64,000 bases of DNA from Bin87 sp965219925 (GTDB taxonomy: Bacteria; Chloroflexota; Dehalococcoidia; Lucifugimonadales; UBA3495). The notes below the pieces were generated by a model, which was not told the origin of the DNA, made no database searches, and was given only the letters and a program-made list of their open reading frames with translations. The stretch spans positions 1-64,000 of the forward strand of contig OZ244795.1 of assembly GCA_965219925.1 (NCBI GenBank), read 5' to 3'. Position numbers and translations under genes: made by a program. Below, piece by piece: positions 1-8,520 of this stretch (positions are counted from its first letter, which is position 1; each line of letters starts with the position of its first letter).

Positions 1-390
1 GCCCGCATCCTGCTGCTGAGCGATGAGAATCAGGCCGAGGGGCCGATGATGGACCAGGAGATCGCCCGGGCCCTGCAGGTGGGCACCGCCACGGTGGAAC
101 GGGTACGCCGCCGCTGTGTGGAGGAAGGAGTGTCGGCCGCTCTGGGTCGCAAAGAGCAACTGAACCGGCGCCGGAAGAAGTTGGATGGTCAGGGTGAGGC
201 CCACCTGATTGCCCTGGCCTGCTCGCCGCCACCGGAGGGACGAGTCAGTTGGACGTTGCAACTGCTGGCCGACGGACTGGTGGAAGGAGAGATAGTGGAG
301 AGCATCAGCGACGAGACGGTGCGCCGGACGTTGAAAAAACCAACTGAAACCCTGGCTGAAAGAGTGCTGGTGTCTGCCGCCCCAGGGTAG
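1..390 (+). CDS. IS630 transposase, upstream frame (helix-turn-helix part), 5' partial
   Basis: The N-terminal half of an IS630 transposase. The frame is open from base 1, and the visible part covers the end of the HTH region (DQEIARALQVGTATVERVRR) and an Arg/Lys-rich linker. It ends at a TAG at 388-390. The downstream half continues in the +1 frame from 335 onward, where the translation reads KNQLKPWLKECWCLPP, a sequence typical of IS630 transposases. The two frames meet at a run of six A at 334-339. Full-length protein therefore needs a frameshift or transcript slippage. Copy 2 has the same six-A run but lacks this TAG. Confidence 0.85.
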   Translation, partial: ARILLLSDENQAEGPMMDQEIARALQVGTATVERVRRRCVEEGVSAALGRKEQLNRRRKKLDGQGEAHLIALACSPPPEGRVSWTLQLLADGLVEGEIVESISDETVRRTLKKPTETLAERVLVSAAPG

Positions 391-400
391 CGCCGATTTT

Positions 401-1036
<636 letters not shown>

Positions 1037-1046
1037 TCGACCACTA

Positions 1047-1727
1047 GGTTCTGTTGACATTTCACGTCATTCCGGCGAAAGAACGTCACCCCGTACTTGA
1101 TACGGGGCCGGAATCCAGGCGCTTTGGAAAGCAGACATCGTTCACATTCAAGGTACTCCGGATTCCCGCTTTCGCGGGAATGACGAGCTGGATCCCCGGC
1201 CCTTCTCCCGGTGGGAGATGGGAGCCGAATCTAACATCGATGGACAGGATGGACAGGATTGGGGAAGGATCGGGATTTCCTACCCCGCATCGAGTACGGG
1301 GTCGCAATGACAGGGCGTCCTTAGACAGACTCAGGATGAGCGGGGGTGAGTCAGCGGGATTGCCACGTACCTCGGCTCGGGATGAGCGGGCGCTCCTCGC
1401 AATGACAGCAGGCCGGTTTGGTTTGACAAAGTGGGTACGCGTGAGGGGAGAGGGAGCTTGCGGAGGTGTAATTGAATGCGCCGGTTTGACTGGGATATGT
1501 CATCCGACTAAAATCACGGGTGTGCATAATAAGGTGCGCGGGGGTTTTTAACGACGGGTGGTTCGGCAGGCTCACCATGAGTGAAATGGGTCAGTCCAAC
1601 CGCTCACCATGAGCGAAGTGGGGCCAGTGCAACCCGTTCATCCTGAGCTTGTCGAAGGATGCGCCCGCAATGACGGTAGCGTAGCAATGACAGGTTGTGC
1701 GAAGGTCTCACTGGGGAGATGGATTGA
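1047..1727. repeat. Gene-free repeat block right of IS630 copy 1
   Basis: No convincing gene. From 1045 the sequence TAGGTTCTGTTGACATTT nearly matches the terminal repeat of the MITE at 10856-11004, so IS630 copy 1 abuts a half MITE. It is followed by GTCATTCC(G)GCGAAAG-type inverted repeats (1068-1190), a dispersed ATGGACAGGATGGACAGGAT unit near 1240, and several fragments of the GTTCGACAGGCTCACCATGAG and TCATCCTGAGCTTGTCGAAGG repeat families (1560-1660). The last 20 bases carry the purine-rich Shine-Dalgarno region of the epimerase gene at 1728. Confidence 0.7.
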
Positions 1728-2708
1728 ATGGCAACCCTGGTAACTGGCGGCGCCGGCTTTGTCGGGGCCAACATCGTTAAGGAACTGGCCGCGCGCGGCC
1801 ATGACGTGATCAGCCTGGATGTGATGGCGCCCGACTCGCTGACCCAGCATTTCCTGGGCGCGTTGGCCTCCCGCGTAACGTTCCTCACCGGCGACATCCT
1901 GGATACGGCTGGGTTGGATGCGCTCCGGACGTCCCACTCCATCGATAAGGTGGTTCACGCCGCAGTGTTCACAGTGAACCGCACCGACCGGGAAACCGCC
2001 CGCAGCAAGGACATCCTGGACATCAACCTGACCGGAACCGGCAACTTGCTGGAACTGGCGCGCCTGGCCGATGTGGAGCGGTTTGTCTATATCAGTTCCG
2101 GGGCTGCCTACGGCCTGACCCGCGACCCCGATCAGACCTATAATGAAGACGATCCGCCACAACCCGGCAATCTGTATGGCATTACCAAGTTTGCCAGCGA
2201 ATGCCTCGCCCGGCGTTACGGGCAGTTGCACGGTTTCAGCGCCGTTAGCCTGCGGGTCAGCACTCCCTACGGCCCCATGGAGCGGGTGACCGGCCATCGC
2301 GACAATATGTCCACGCCCTACCAGTGGACGGGCCAAATGCTGCGGAGGGAACCCATTGCTATCGACCACTCCGATCACGGCCGCGACCTGACCTACGTTG
2401 TGGACACTGGCTCTGCCGTTGCCGCCGTAGTTGATGCGCCGGCGCTGCCCCACGACCTCTATAACATCACCAACGGCGTACCGGTAACCGGCGGCCAGAT
2501 TCAGCGCCAGCTCGCAGAACTTTATCCCGAAGTTCAACTGGTCGAATCAAATGCTCAGGAACATGCCGGCGCAGCCCTTGGCCCGACGCGCGGCCCATTG
2601 TCCGGCTACCGCCTGTGGCACGACCTGGGCTGGACTCCCCAATACGATCTGGCGGCTGGCCTCACCGATTACGTACAATGGCGCCGGGAATCGGGGTTTT
2701 TGGATTAG
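1728..2708 (+). CDS. NAD-dependent epimerase/dehydratase (extended SDR)
   Basis: 326 residues. The N-terminus carries the Rossmann motif GGAGFVGAN (residues about 7-15), with an Asp after the second strand that suggests NAD(H) preference. The SDR active site is visible as YISSGAAYG followed by YGITK (Tyr and Lys of the catalytic pair). The length fits UDP-sugar 4-epimerase or 4,6-dehydratase relatives, but the C-terminal substrate-binding part gives no clear specificity. GGGAG upstream of the ATG supports the start. It is followed by a polysaccharide deacetylase in the same orientation, so a role in sugar or carbohydrate-derivative metabolism is plausible but inferred. Confidence 0.88.
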   Translation: MATLVTGGAGFVGANIVKELAARGHDVISLDVMAPDSLTQHFLGALASRVTFLTGDILDTAGLDALRTSHSIDKVVHAAVFTVNRTDRETARSKDILDINLTGTGNLLELARLADVERFVYISSGAAYGLTRDPDQTYNEDDPPQPGNLYGITKFASECLARRYGQLHGFSAVSLRVSTPYGPMERVTGHRDNMSTPYQWTGQMLRREPIAIDHSDHGRDLTYVVDTGSAVAAVVDAPALPHDLYNITNGVPVTGGQIQRQLAELYPEVQLVESNAQEHAGAALGPTRGPLSGYRLWHDLGWTPQYDLAAGLTDYVQWRRESGFLD

Positions 2709-2852
2709 GGGGGTGTGGTCAACTCGAAATTTTCACCCTCACCCCAACCCTCTCCCGTCCAGGGAGAGGGAGATGGATTCCGGCATTCGCTGGTGGACTG
2801 CGGCAAGGCAATTTATTGCCGGCGTCCCATTTGACCACAGGAGGAATCACCA
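2709..2852. repeat. Intergenic dispersed repeat, possible small MITE
   Basis: Contains the widespread CCCTCACCCCAACCCTCTCCC / GGGAGAGGG repeat at 2737-2772. The segment is bracketed by TGTGGTCAA (2713-2721) and TTGACCACA (2831-2839), a 9-bp inverted repeat that could be the ends of a small element. No target duplication is obvious. The right arm lies next to the strong Shine-Dalgarno ACAGGAGGAA of the deacetylase gene. Confidence 0.45.
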
Positions 2853-3764
2853 ATGGCGTTACCACCCGACCGCATTGACTACCTGCCCATCATCGACCGG
2901 CCTGTCATCAAATGGCCCAACGATGCCCGGGTGGCGCTCTGGATATCCCCTAACGTGGAGCACTACGAGTACCTGCCCGACAACGAGGGTGTCCGCAACC
3001 CCTGGCCTCGCACTCCCTACCCTGATGTCCAGCAATATTCTTACCGGGACTACGGCAACCGCGTTGGTTTCTGGCGGATGCTGGAGCCGCTGGACAAGCA
3101 CGGCATCCGCTGTTGCGTGTCATTAAACCTGGCGGTGCTGGAGCATTTCCCCGAGATCGCCGAAGCCATGATGGAGCGCGACTACGATTTCATGAGCCAC
3201 GGCATCTACAACACTCGCTACCTCTACACGCACACCGAAGACCAGGAACGGGAATTCTATCGCGACTGCATCGATACCCTGAAGCGACACACCGGCAAGC
3301 AGCTGAAAGGGATGCTGGGGCCGGCTATTTCCGGCAGCGTGAGCACGCCCGACCTGATGGCCGAGGCCGGTTTGATTTACCACACCGACTGGTTCCACGA
3401 TGACCAGCCAACCCCCATTAAGGTCAATGCCGGGAAGCTGGTGTCCGTCCCCTATTCCATCGAGCTGAACGATTCATCGGTGCTGCGTGACAACCATTAC
3501 GGCACCGACTACTTCGCCGACATCTGCAAGGCGCAGTTTGACCAGCTCTACGCGGAGGGCGCCGAGAGCGGCCGCGTGATGTGTATCGCGCTGCATCCCT
3601 TCCTGATCGGCCAGCCCCACCGGATCAAGTACCTGGACGACGTCCTTGGCTACATCATGTCCCACGATGGAGTTTGGCAAACCACCGCCGACGAAATCGC
3701 CGACTACTACATCGCCAACTACTACGATCAGGCCGTGGCCCACGCCAGGCAACTGGCCGGGTAA
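2853..3764 (+). CDS. Polysaccharide deacetylase-family hydrolase (PuuE-like)
   Basis: 303 residues; ATG preceded by ACAGGAGGAA. The NodB-fold signatures are present in the atypical form seen in PuuE/allantoinase-like members: the first motif reads ISPNVEHYEY instead of a double Asp, and the second reads MSHGIYNT. The family hydrolyses C-N bonds on carbohydrates or small amides; members without the full metal site act on small ureides or amides. The next gene encodes a paralogue of exactly the same length, and an amidohydrolase lies further downstream, so this may be a set degrading an amide- or ureide-like compound (inference). Cytoplasmic; no signal peptide. Confidence 0.85.
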   Translation: MALPPDRIDYLPIIDRPVIKWPNDARVALWISPNVEHYEYLPDNEGVRNPWPRTPYPDVQQYSYRDYGNRVGFWRMLEPLDKHGIRCCVSLNLAVLEHFPEIAEAMMERDYDFMSHGIYNTRYLYTHTEDQEREFYRDCIDTLKRHTGKQLKGMLGPAISGSVSTPDLMAEAGLIYHTDWFHDDQPTPIKVNAGKLVSVPYSIELNDSSVLRDNHYGTDYFADICKAQFDQLYAEGAESGRVMCIALHPFLIGQPHRIKYLDDVLGYIMSHDGVWQTTADEIADYYIANYYDQAVAHARQLAG

Positions 3765-3902
3765 GGGGCGATTTGGTTTTACATCGATGGACAGGATAAA
3801 CATGATTTTCCTGATGAGTCGTTCCCGATTCCGGCTTTCGCCGGAATGACGGTAGCGAAAAGAACGGAAACCCCTGTTGCACCAACCAGGAGCGCACCCA
3901 AT

Positions 3903-4814
3903 ATGCCCGCTCAACGAACCTTCGGCATGGATCATCCGCACCACGAATGGTCGCCTATAATCAGCCGCCCAACCCTACGCTGGCCGAATAACGCCCCGGT
4001 CGCCCTCTGCGTCATCCTGGTGCTGGAACACATGGAATGGCAGGCACCGGCCGGCAGCTTTCAGGTCGCCAACCTGTCCGGCGGTTCTGCGCCGCGGGCA
4101 TTTCCCGACTACGCCCGCATTTCCCACCGGGAATACGGGCACCGGGTGGGCATCTTCCGCCTGCTGGATGTGCTCGAGAAGCACGGCATAACAGCCACCA
4201 TCGCCATGGACGCCATCACTGCCGAAAACTATCCGTACCTGGTGCGGCACTGCCTGGACCGGGGCTGCGAGATCATCGGACACGGCATCTCCGTAAGCCG
4301 CATGATTACCAGCGATATGCCGGAAGCAGAGGAGCGGCAATACATTCAGACCTCCATCGACGCATTGACCCGGGCGACCGGCGCGGCTCCCCAGGGTTGG
4401 CTGGGGCCGGAATACGGCGAGTCCCAACGCACGCCGCAGCTGTTGGCCGAAGCCGGCCTGCGCTACGTTTGCGACTGGGCCAACGACGAGCAACCCTACG
4501 CGATGACAGCCGGCGCCCGTCCTTTCTTTGCCCTGCCCATCCTGTACGAGCTGGACGACGTGGCAGCCCTGGCGCAGCGGCGCGTCACCGTGGCAAACTA
4601 CCAGGGGACGCTTACCGAGAGCTTTGACACCCTGCGCGAGGACGGAGCAACCACCGGCCGGGTGATGGCGCTGAACTGGCATCCCTGGCTGGTCGGGCAG
4701 CCCTTCCGCATCGGCAGCGTCGATCAGGCCCTTGATCACATCATGGGGACCGGCGCGGTCTGGGCGGCCACCGGGTCTCAAATCATCGACTGGTATCAGT
4801 CCCAAACCGTTTGA
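3903..4814 (+). CDS. Polysaccharide deacetylase-family hydrolase, paralogue of the preceding gene
   Basis: 303 residues from the ATG at 3903, which follows CCAGGAGCG. An earlier in-frame ATG at 3846 lies inside a dispersed GCCGGAATGACGG repeat and is less likely. Conserved features parallel the upstream paralogue: LEHMEW in place of the Asp pair, IIGHGISVSRM, GWLGPEYGES, and a C-terminal NWHPWLVGQPFRI stretch matching LHPFLIGQPHRI of the upstream protein. The last roughly 135 bp, encoding that tail, are duplicated at 7021-7154. The gene ends shortly before a 41-bp stub of the amidohydrolase gene found complete at 8521. Confidence 0.85.
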   Translation: MPAQRTFGMDHPHHEWSPIISRPTLRWPNNAPVALCVILVLEHMEWQAPAGSFQVANLSGGSAPRAFPDYARISHREYGHRVGIFRLLDVLEKHGITATIAMDAITAENYPYLVRHCLDRGCEIIGHGISVSRMITSDMPEAEERQYIQTSIDALTRATGAAPQGWLGPEYGESQRTPQLLAEAGLRYVCDWANDEQPYAMTAGARPFFALPILYELDDVAALAQRRVTVANYQGTLTESFDTLREDGATTGRVMALNWHPWLVGQPFRIGSVDQALDHIMGTGAVWAATGSQIIDWYQSQTV

Positions 4815-4904
4815 CCTGTTGCCGCCAATTGTCCGCTGACGGCAACGTTTTTCCGGATTCCGGTTTTCGCCGGATTGACGAGATGAACTTGACGGAGTGA
4901 ACCG

Positions 4905-4945
4905 ATGGCTTCTTCACTGATTCGTGGCAAGCACCTGCTCAGCCC
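4905..4945 (+). pseudogene. 5' stub of the amidohydrolase gene (duplicate of 8521-8561)
   Basis: The first 41 bases of this stub, including the ATG and its upstream TTGACGGAGTGAACCG leader, are identical to the start of the complete amidohydrolase gene at 8521. After AGCCC at 4945 the sequence changes abruptly to foreign DNA carrying a transposase remnant. The stub marks the original deacetylase-amidohydrolase junction now separated by about 3.6 kb. Confidence 0.85.
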
Positions 4946-5119
4946 GGCCCACCACATGGCTTCGACTGGGTAGGGAGGTCTGCCGGTGCGGTTATAAGCA
5001 CGTAAGCGAGCAAAGAGCGGCTCGTGGTCCGCCAGTGCGAGGATGTGCGCCAAGTCCGCTTGGCCGCAGGCCGGGACTTGCCCAAAAGCGTTCGCGTATG
5101 CAGAATACGAGCAGGCCAC
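4946..5119 (-). pseudogene. Remnant of a transposase N-terminal domain (DUF772/InsH type)
   Basis: The minus-strand translation contains LFARLRAYNRTGRPPYPVEA followed by MWWAG, which resembles the N-terminal domain of IS1182/IS5-like transposases (usual form: LxxYxxTGRPGYPVxAMWRA). The frame is cut at exactly the junction with the amidohydrolase stub at 4945, and nothing of the catalytic domain remains. It suggests the cassette at 4946-7020 arrived with, or was broken by, a mobile element. Identification is by motif only. Confidence 0.55.
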
Positions 5120-5653
5120 CAGGAACCCTCATTTCCTGTTGGTAGGCCGGCGGGATTGCTGTCCCTATGGCCCGACATAGCCGCTCGGAGTGAAAGCCCT
5201 GGGCGGCTAGTTTAGTGCTGATCCGATATGCTGAATTGTACCAAAACGTCCGTTCTAATGCAAGGAAATTGCCCAGTTTCCGGGAGATTCAGGCACGGTT
5301 TTGTGCGGAAATGGTCCTGTATGCTACGAAATGGCTACACAATGCGATACATATTTGTAGCTCCTCGGAGACCCCGGAAATTGGACTGCCCAGCGCAATA
5401 AAAAACGGCCCTCGCTGGAGGGCCGCTAGAGTTTAGGAATCGTCTCAAGTGGATGCTGACACGGTACTTTACAAGCATACCACCGTAGGTAATTGGTTGC
5501 AGTGCCCACTAGAAGGCATGGACTGGGAAGATGGTATCGAAGATTTATGGTAGCCTTTCCAAGGTCAAGCCGCAACTTTGCGTCTGGCGTTTGGGAATCT
5601 GGGAAACCGCGCCCGCAATTGTCATTGATTGAGAAAGAAGGCAGGTACCGTGT
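5120..5653. other. Gene-free stretch in inserted cassette
   Basis: 534 bp with lower GC than the surroundings. I see no gene I can support. Short frames exist on both strands (for example minus strand 5426-5701, 91 codons, which stops at the terminator-like hairpin at 5397-5426), but they show no recognisable domain and overlap the start of the 5654 gene. The segment probably contains the promoter of the 5654 gene. Confidence 0.5.
5397..5426 (-). terminator. Rho-independent terminator-like hairpin, minus orientation
   Basis: Read on the minus strand, a perfect 7-bp GGCCCTC/GAGGGCC stem with a CAGC loop is followed by CG and six T. This is the canonical layout for a minus-strand terminator. 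No convincing minus-strand gene feeds into it, so it may be left from a lost gene in the cassette. Confidence 0.6.
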
Positions 5654-6994
5654 ATGGATACTACCGCGGACGGACGTGTCTTTGACCGCCCAAATGACCA
5701 TTTAAAGCGGGTTTTAGAACTGCTTTACACTGCTGCGGAGCGGTACAGCAGCATGGAGGGAAAGATTTATAGCTGGACCGACCAGCGGATAGCCGCGGAA
5801 GCTCGGCAGGATTGGATCGAGACGAAATCTGCGCGGGGCGTGTTGGCTGTTCCGATGCGTGACCAGTCGGTAGGGCAAGAAATCGGGCTAACTGAAAATA
5901 CTGCTCACTTTAGCGTCGGCAAACTGGCATCGCCAACGACCGGACGGCCTTTGTACATAAATACATTGGACTCTGCGTATATGCCGCGTCCTGCCGACAA
6001 AGTTGGTGATATTGTTTGCAATGTGGTCGGAGAGAGTACAGTCGCCGACCGTCGGGCTATAAAAGTTTGGGCGACTTCAAGGCGACAATGGCATGAAGTA
6101 GTGCACAGTCAAAGTTGGCTGAATGCCAGCCGGCATGAGCTGTTGGTTGACACGGAGCGGGGCATCCTCCTGGGCGCGACCGCATACTTCCGCGGCGAGG
6201 CGTTCGCCGGTAAAGAGATACTCAGTGTTAGTTTCGATGAGCCGATGCCGGCGCAACAGGCCCGGTGGGAGCGCATTGGCGAGGTTGTCAACCTGCTGTA
6301 CACGGCGCAGCACAATTTCTCGACGGTCCGGGCATCGGTGCGGAAATGGGACCAGTTTGGGCCGAACGTTGAGACCGGTCGCGCTACGGCCAGGGAATTC
6401 AGACATCGGTTTTGGGCGGCTAATCCGGCTCGATTCGGAAAGGAGCAGCTGAATCACGAGGGCCAAAGCCTGGACGGCAGCGTGTATAAAGAAGATGTTT
6501 GGTGGCGTTATTCACCCAGCCGGCGATCGGCACGCACCAACGCGCCTCCGGCAGACATCCCCGATTCAGCCCATGTTACGCTTGATGCGCGGCCCGCAAT
6601 GCCGGAAGCAGCGGTGTACGGCATCATGGATGGCGAGTACGGAATAATCGCCGAACACTCCCTCAACCCGTCCTTCCTCATTTCGGGTTTGCGGCTGGAG
6701 CCGGTAGAGCGCACCACATTTATCGGGCGGGAGGCAATCCGGGTCCAAGGCTATCCTACCGGGGAGAACAGTGGCCTCTGGTGGTGGTGGGAAGACGCCG
6801 ACGAGTATGAGCTGCTAGTTGACGCCGACCGGGGTACGCTGTTGCGGTTGGGGGTGCGTCGTGCTGGCGAGGAGTTTGCCGGCCATGAGGTAACGGAGCT
6901 AGAGTTCGATTCGCCCATCCCCGACGATATGTTCACCTTTACCCCTCCGCCAGGAATGAGGGTGAATGTGCGTCGCACCGAATCCGGCAATTGA
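5654..6994 (+). CDS. Uncharacterised protein with two similar halves, LolA/RseB-like features
   Basis: 446 residues, start ATG after AGGCAGG. I do not recognise a named family. The protein is internally duplicated: half 1 begins RVLELLYTAAERYS and ends LLVDTERGILLGA...FAGKEILSVSFDEP, and half 2 begins EVVNLLYTAQHNFS and ends LLVDADRGTLLRL...FAGHEVTELEFDSP followed by DDMFTFTPPPG. The 'LLVD-x-x-x-G-x-LLR ... P-x-x-x-F-x-F-x-PPPG' ending is typical of LolA/RseB-fold proteins. There is no signal peptide or membrane segment, unlike periplasmic LolA proteins. It lies in a cassette inserted between duplicated flanks, with a transposase remnant upstream, so it is probably acquired. Confidence 0.75.
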   Translation: MDTTADGRVFDRPNDHLKRVLELLYTAAERYSSMEGKIYSWTDQRIAAEARQDWIETKSARGVLAVPMRDQSVGQEIGLTENTAHFSVGKLASPTTGRPLYINTLDSAYMPRPADKVGDIVCNVVGESTVADRRAIKVWATSRRQWHEVVHSQSWLNASRHELLVDTERGILLGATAYFRGEAFAGKEILSVSFDEPMPAQQARWERIGEVVNLLYTAQHNFSTVRASVRKWDQFGPNVETGRATAREFRHRFWAANPARFGKEQLNHEGQSLDGSVYKEDVWWRYSPSRRSARTNAPPADIPDSAHVTLDARPAMPEAAVYGIMDGEYGIIAEHSLNPSFLISGLRLEPVERTTFIGREAIRVQGYPTGENSGLWWWWEDADEYELLVDADRGTLLRLGVRRAGEEFAGHEVTELEFDSPIPDDMFTFTPPPGMRVNVRRTESGN

Positions 6995-7020
6995 AAATTG
7001 ACTACACCTTTTTAATGTAA

Positions 7021-7167
7021 TGGTATCCCTGGCTGGTCGGGCAGCCCTTCCGCATCGGCAGCGTCGATCAGGCCCTTGATCACATCATTGGGACCGGCGC
7101 GGTCTGGGCGGCCACCGGGTCTCAAATCATCGACTGGTATCAGTCCCAAACGAATTGACGAGTTGAA
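7021..7167 (+). pseudogene. Duplicated 3' end of the deacetylase gene
   Basis: 7021-7150 repeats 4677-4806 with very few changes (TGGTATCCC for TGGCATCCC; ATCATTGGG for ATCATGGGG). It then continues at 7151-7167 as CGAATTGACGAGTTGAAC, matching 4871-4887 with two mismatches, so a 59-64 bp piece present in the left copy is missing here. It is a truncated, startless gene end that marks one flank of the inserted cassettes. The corresponding 5' end of the next gene resumes at 8504. Confidence 0.85.
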
Positions 7168-7204
7168 CGCCTGGCTTCCCCGCTAAGATGCCCAATTTAT
7201 AGTG

Positions 7205-7252
7205 AAATTATCCCAAATTACCAAAAAATGATAACTTGGGATAATTTTGGTA
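7205..7252 (+). promoter_or_regulatory. Palindromic operator/promoter region of the AAA ATPase gene
   Basis: A perfect 12-bp inverted repeat, AAATTATCCCAA (7205-7216) and TTGGGATAATTT (7236-7247), is interleaved with a second pair, TACCAAAA (7219-7226) and TTTTGGTA (7245-7252). TATAAAAT at 7251-7258 resembles a -10 element and lies just before the ATG at 7265, leaving almost no 5' leader. The layout suggests a dimeric repressor site over the promoter. The AT-rich block stands out from the GC-rich background. Confidence 0.6.
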
Positions 7253-7264
7253 TAAAATGCCGTT

Positions 7265-8461
7265 ATGGACCCGATTCGCAACCCTTATGCGCCCGGGGCC
7301 GGCACCAGGCCCCCGGAGTTGGCCGGCCGCGATGAGATTCGTGAGAAGGCTCGTATTGGGTTGGAACGCGCCAGGATAGGACGCTCCAGCAAAGGCCTAT
7401 TGATGGTCGGCCTGCGGGGTGTTGGCAAAACCGTCCTTCTGGACCGCATACGGGAAGATGCAGAAGCAACGGGCATATACTCGCTGCGGTTAGAAGCGTC
7501 GGAAAATCGCTCTCTGCCATCTATTCTGGCTCCGCAATTGCGTACTGCCTTGTTAAAACTCTCCAATCGAGAGGCCGCGAAGCAACTAGCGCAACATGCG
7601 TTGCGGGCGTTGGCCGGATTCGTCGGAGCGTTAAAGGTAAAGTATCAGGATATTGAGGTTGGGCTGGACTTCGACCCTGAACCCGGTTTAGCGGACAATG
7701 GAGATTTGGAGACTGACCTCCAGGCCTTGCTGGAATCAGTTGGGGCTGCCGCGAAAGCGGAAACAACCTGCGTGGCGCTTTTCGTTGACGAACTTCAATA
7801 CGTTAATGAGGACGAACTGGCCGCGCTAATCACGGCTTTGCACCGGACGGCACAGCGGCAGCTACCCGTAATCATGCTCGGAGCCGGCCTTCCCCAAGTA
7901 CGCGGTAGCATGGGCAAAGCGAAGTCCTATGCCGAGCGGCTTTTTGAGTTTCCTGAAATCGGCGCATTGTCCCCGGCAGACGCCAGGCGCGCGATTTCCA
8001 AACCCGCCCAAGCCGAAGGAATAGCAATAGAGGACGACGCTCTTGAAGCCATCATTAACCAAACGCACTGCTACCCCTACTTCCTGCAGGAATGGGGTAA
8101 GCACGCTTGGGATGTTGCCGAGAGTTCTCCAATCACGGCCGCCAATGTTGCTGTCGCATCGCAACTGGCAATCGCCACTCTTGATGAAAGTTTCTTTCTG
8201 GTTAGGTTTGACCGACTTACTCCCTCTGAGAAAAGGTATGTGCGGGCCATGGCGCAACTTGGCGCCGGGCCGCATCGTTCCGGCGATATTGCCGGCGAAT
8301 TGAACCGTTCAGTTAACTCCCTGGCTCCTACTCGCAGCCAATTAATCAACAAAGGCACGATTTGGAGTCCCAGCCATGGCGATACCGCTTTTACCGTCCC
8401 GATGTTCAACGAGTTTATGCTGCGTATCATGCCGGGTGATGATTGGCGGTCTTCCCAGTAG
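7265..8461 (+). CDS. AAA-type ATPase (ORC1/AAA_16-like)
   Basis: 398 residues. Walker A is GLRGVGKT (residues about 50-57) and Walker B is VALFVDEL; a C-terminal winged-helix-like region follows (PSEKRYVRAMAQLGAG...). The N-terminal sequence NPYAPGAGTRPPELAGRDE is typical of stand-alone bacterial ATP-binding proteins of this type, whose cellular role is not known to me. The ATG sits 7 bp after an AT-rich -10-like sequence and has no clear Shine-Dalgarno, so it may be translated from a nearly leaderless transcript. The gene fills a cassette (7168-8503) placed inside the duplicated leader of the amidohydrolase gene, indicating insertion. Confidence 0.85.
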   Translation: MDPIRNPYAPGAGTRPPELAGRDEIREKARIGLERARIGRSSKGLLMVGLRGVGKTVLLDRIREDAEATGIYSLRLEASENRSLPSILAPQLRTALLKLSNREAAKQLAQHALRALAGFVGALKVKYQDIEVGLDFDPEPGLADNGDLETDLQALLESVGAAAKAETTCVALFVDELQYVNEDELAALITALHRTAQRQLPVIMLGAGLPQVRGSMGKAKSYAERLFEFPEIGALSPADARRAISKPAQAEGIAIEDDALEAIINQTHCYPYFLQEWGKHAWDVAESSPITAANVAVASQLAIATLDESFFLVRFDRLTPSEKRYVRAMAQLGAGPHRSGDIAGELNRSVNSLAPTRSQLINKGTIWSPSHGDTAFTVPMFNEFMLRIMPGDDWRSSQ

Positions 8462-8520
8462 TCTATCCATATGAAATTATCAACTGCTTCCAGTCTCAAT
8501 CCCTTTGACGGAGTGAACCG

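Noticed and set aside
5426..5701. 91-codon minus-strand frame ending at the terminator-like hairpin
   Set aside because: The position at the terminator is suggestive, but the frame overlaps the start of the 446-residue gene and its sequence shows no family resemblance.
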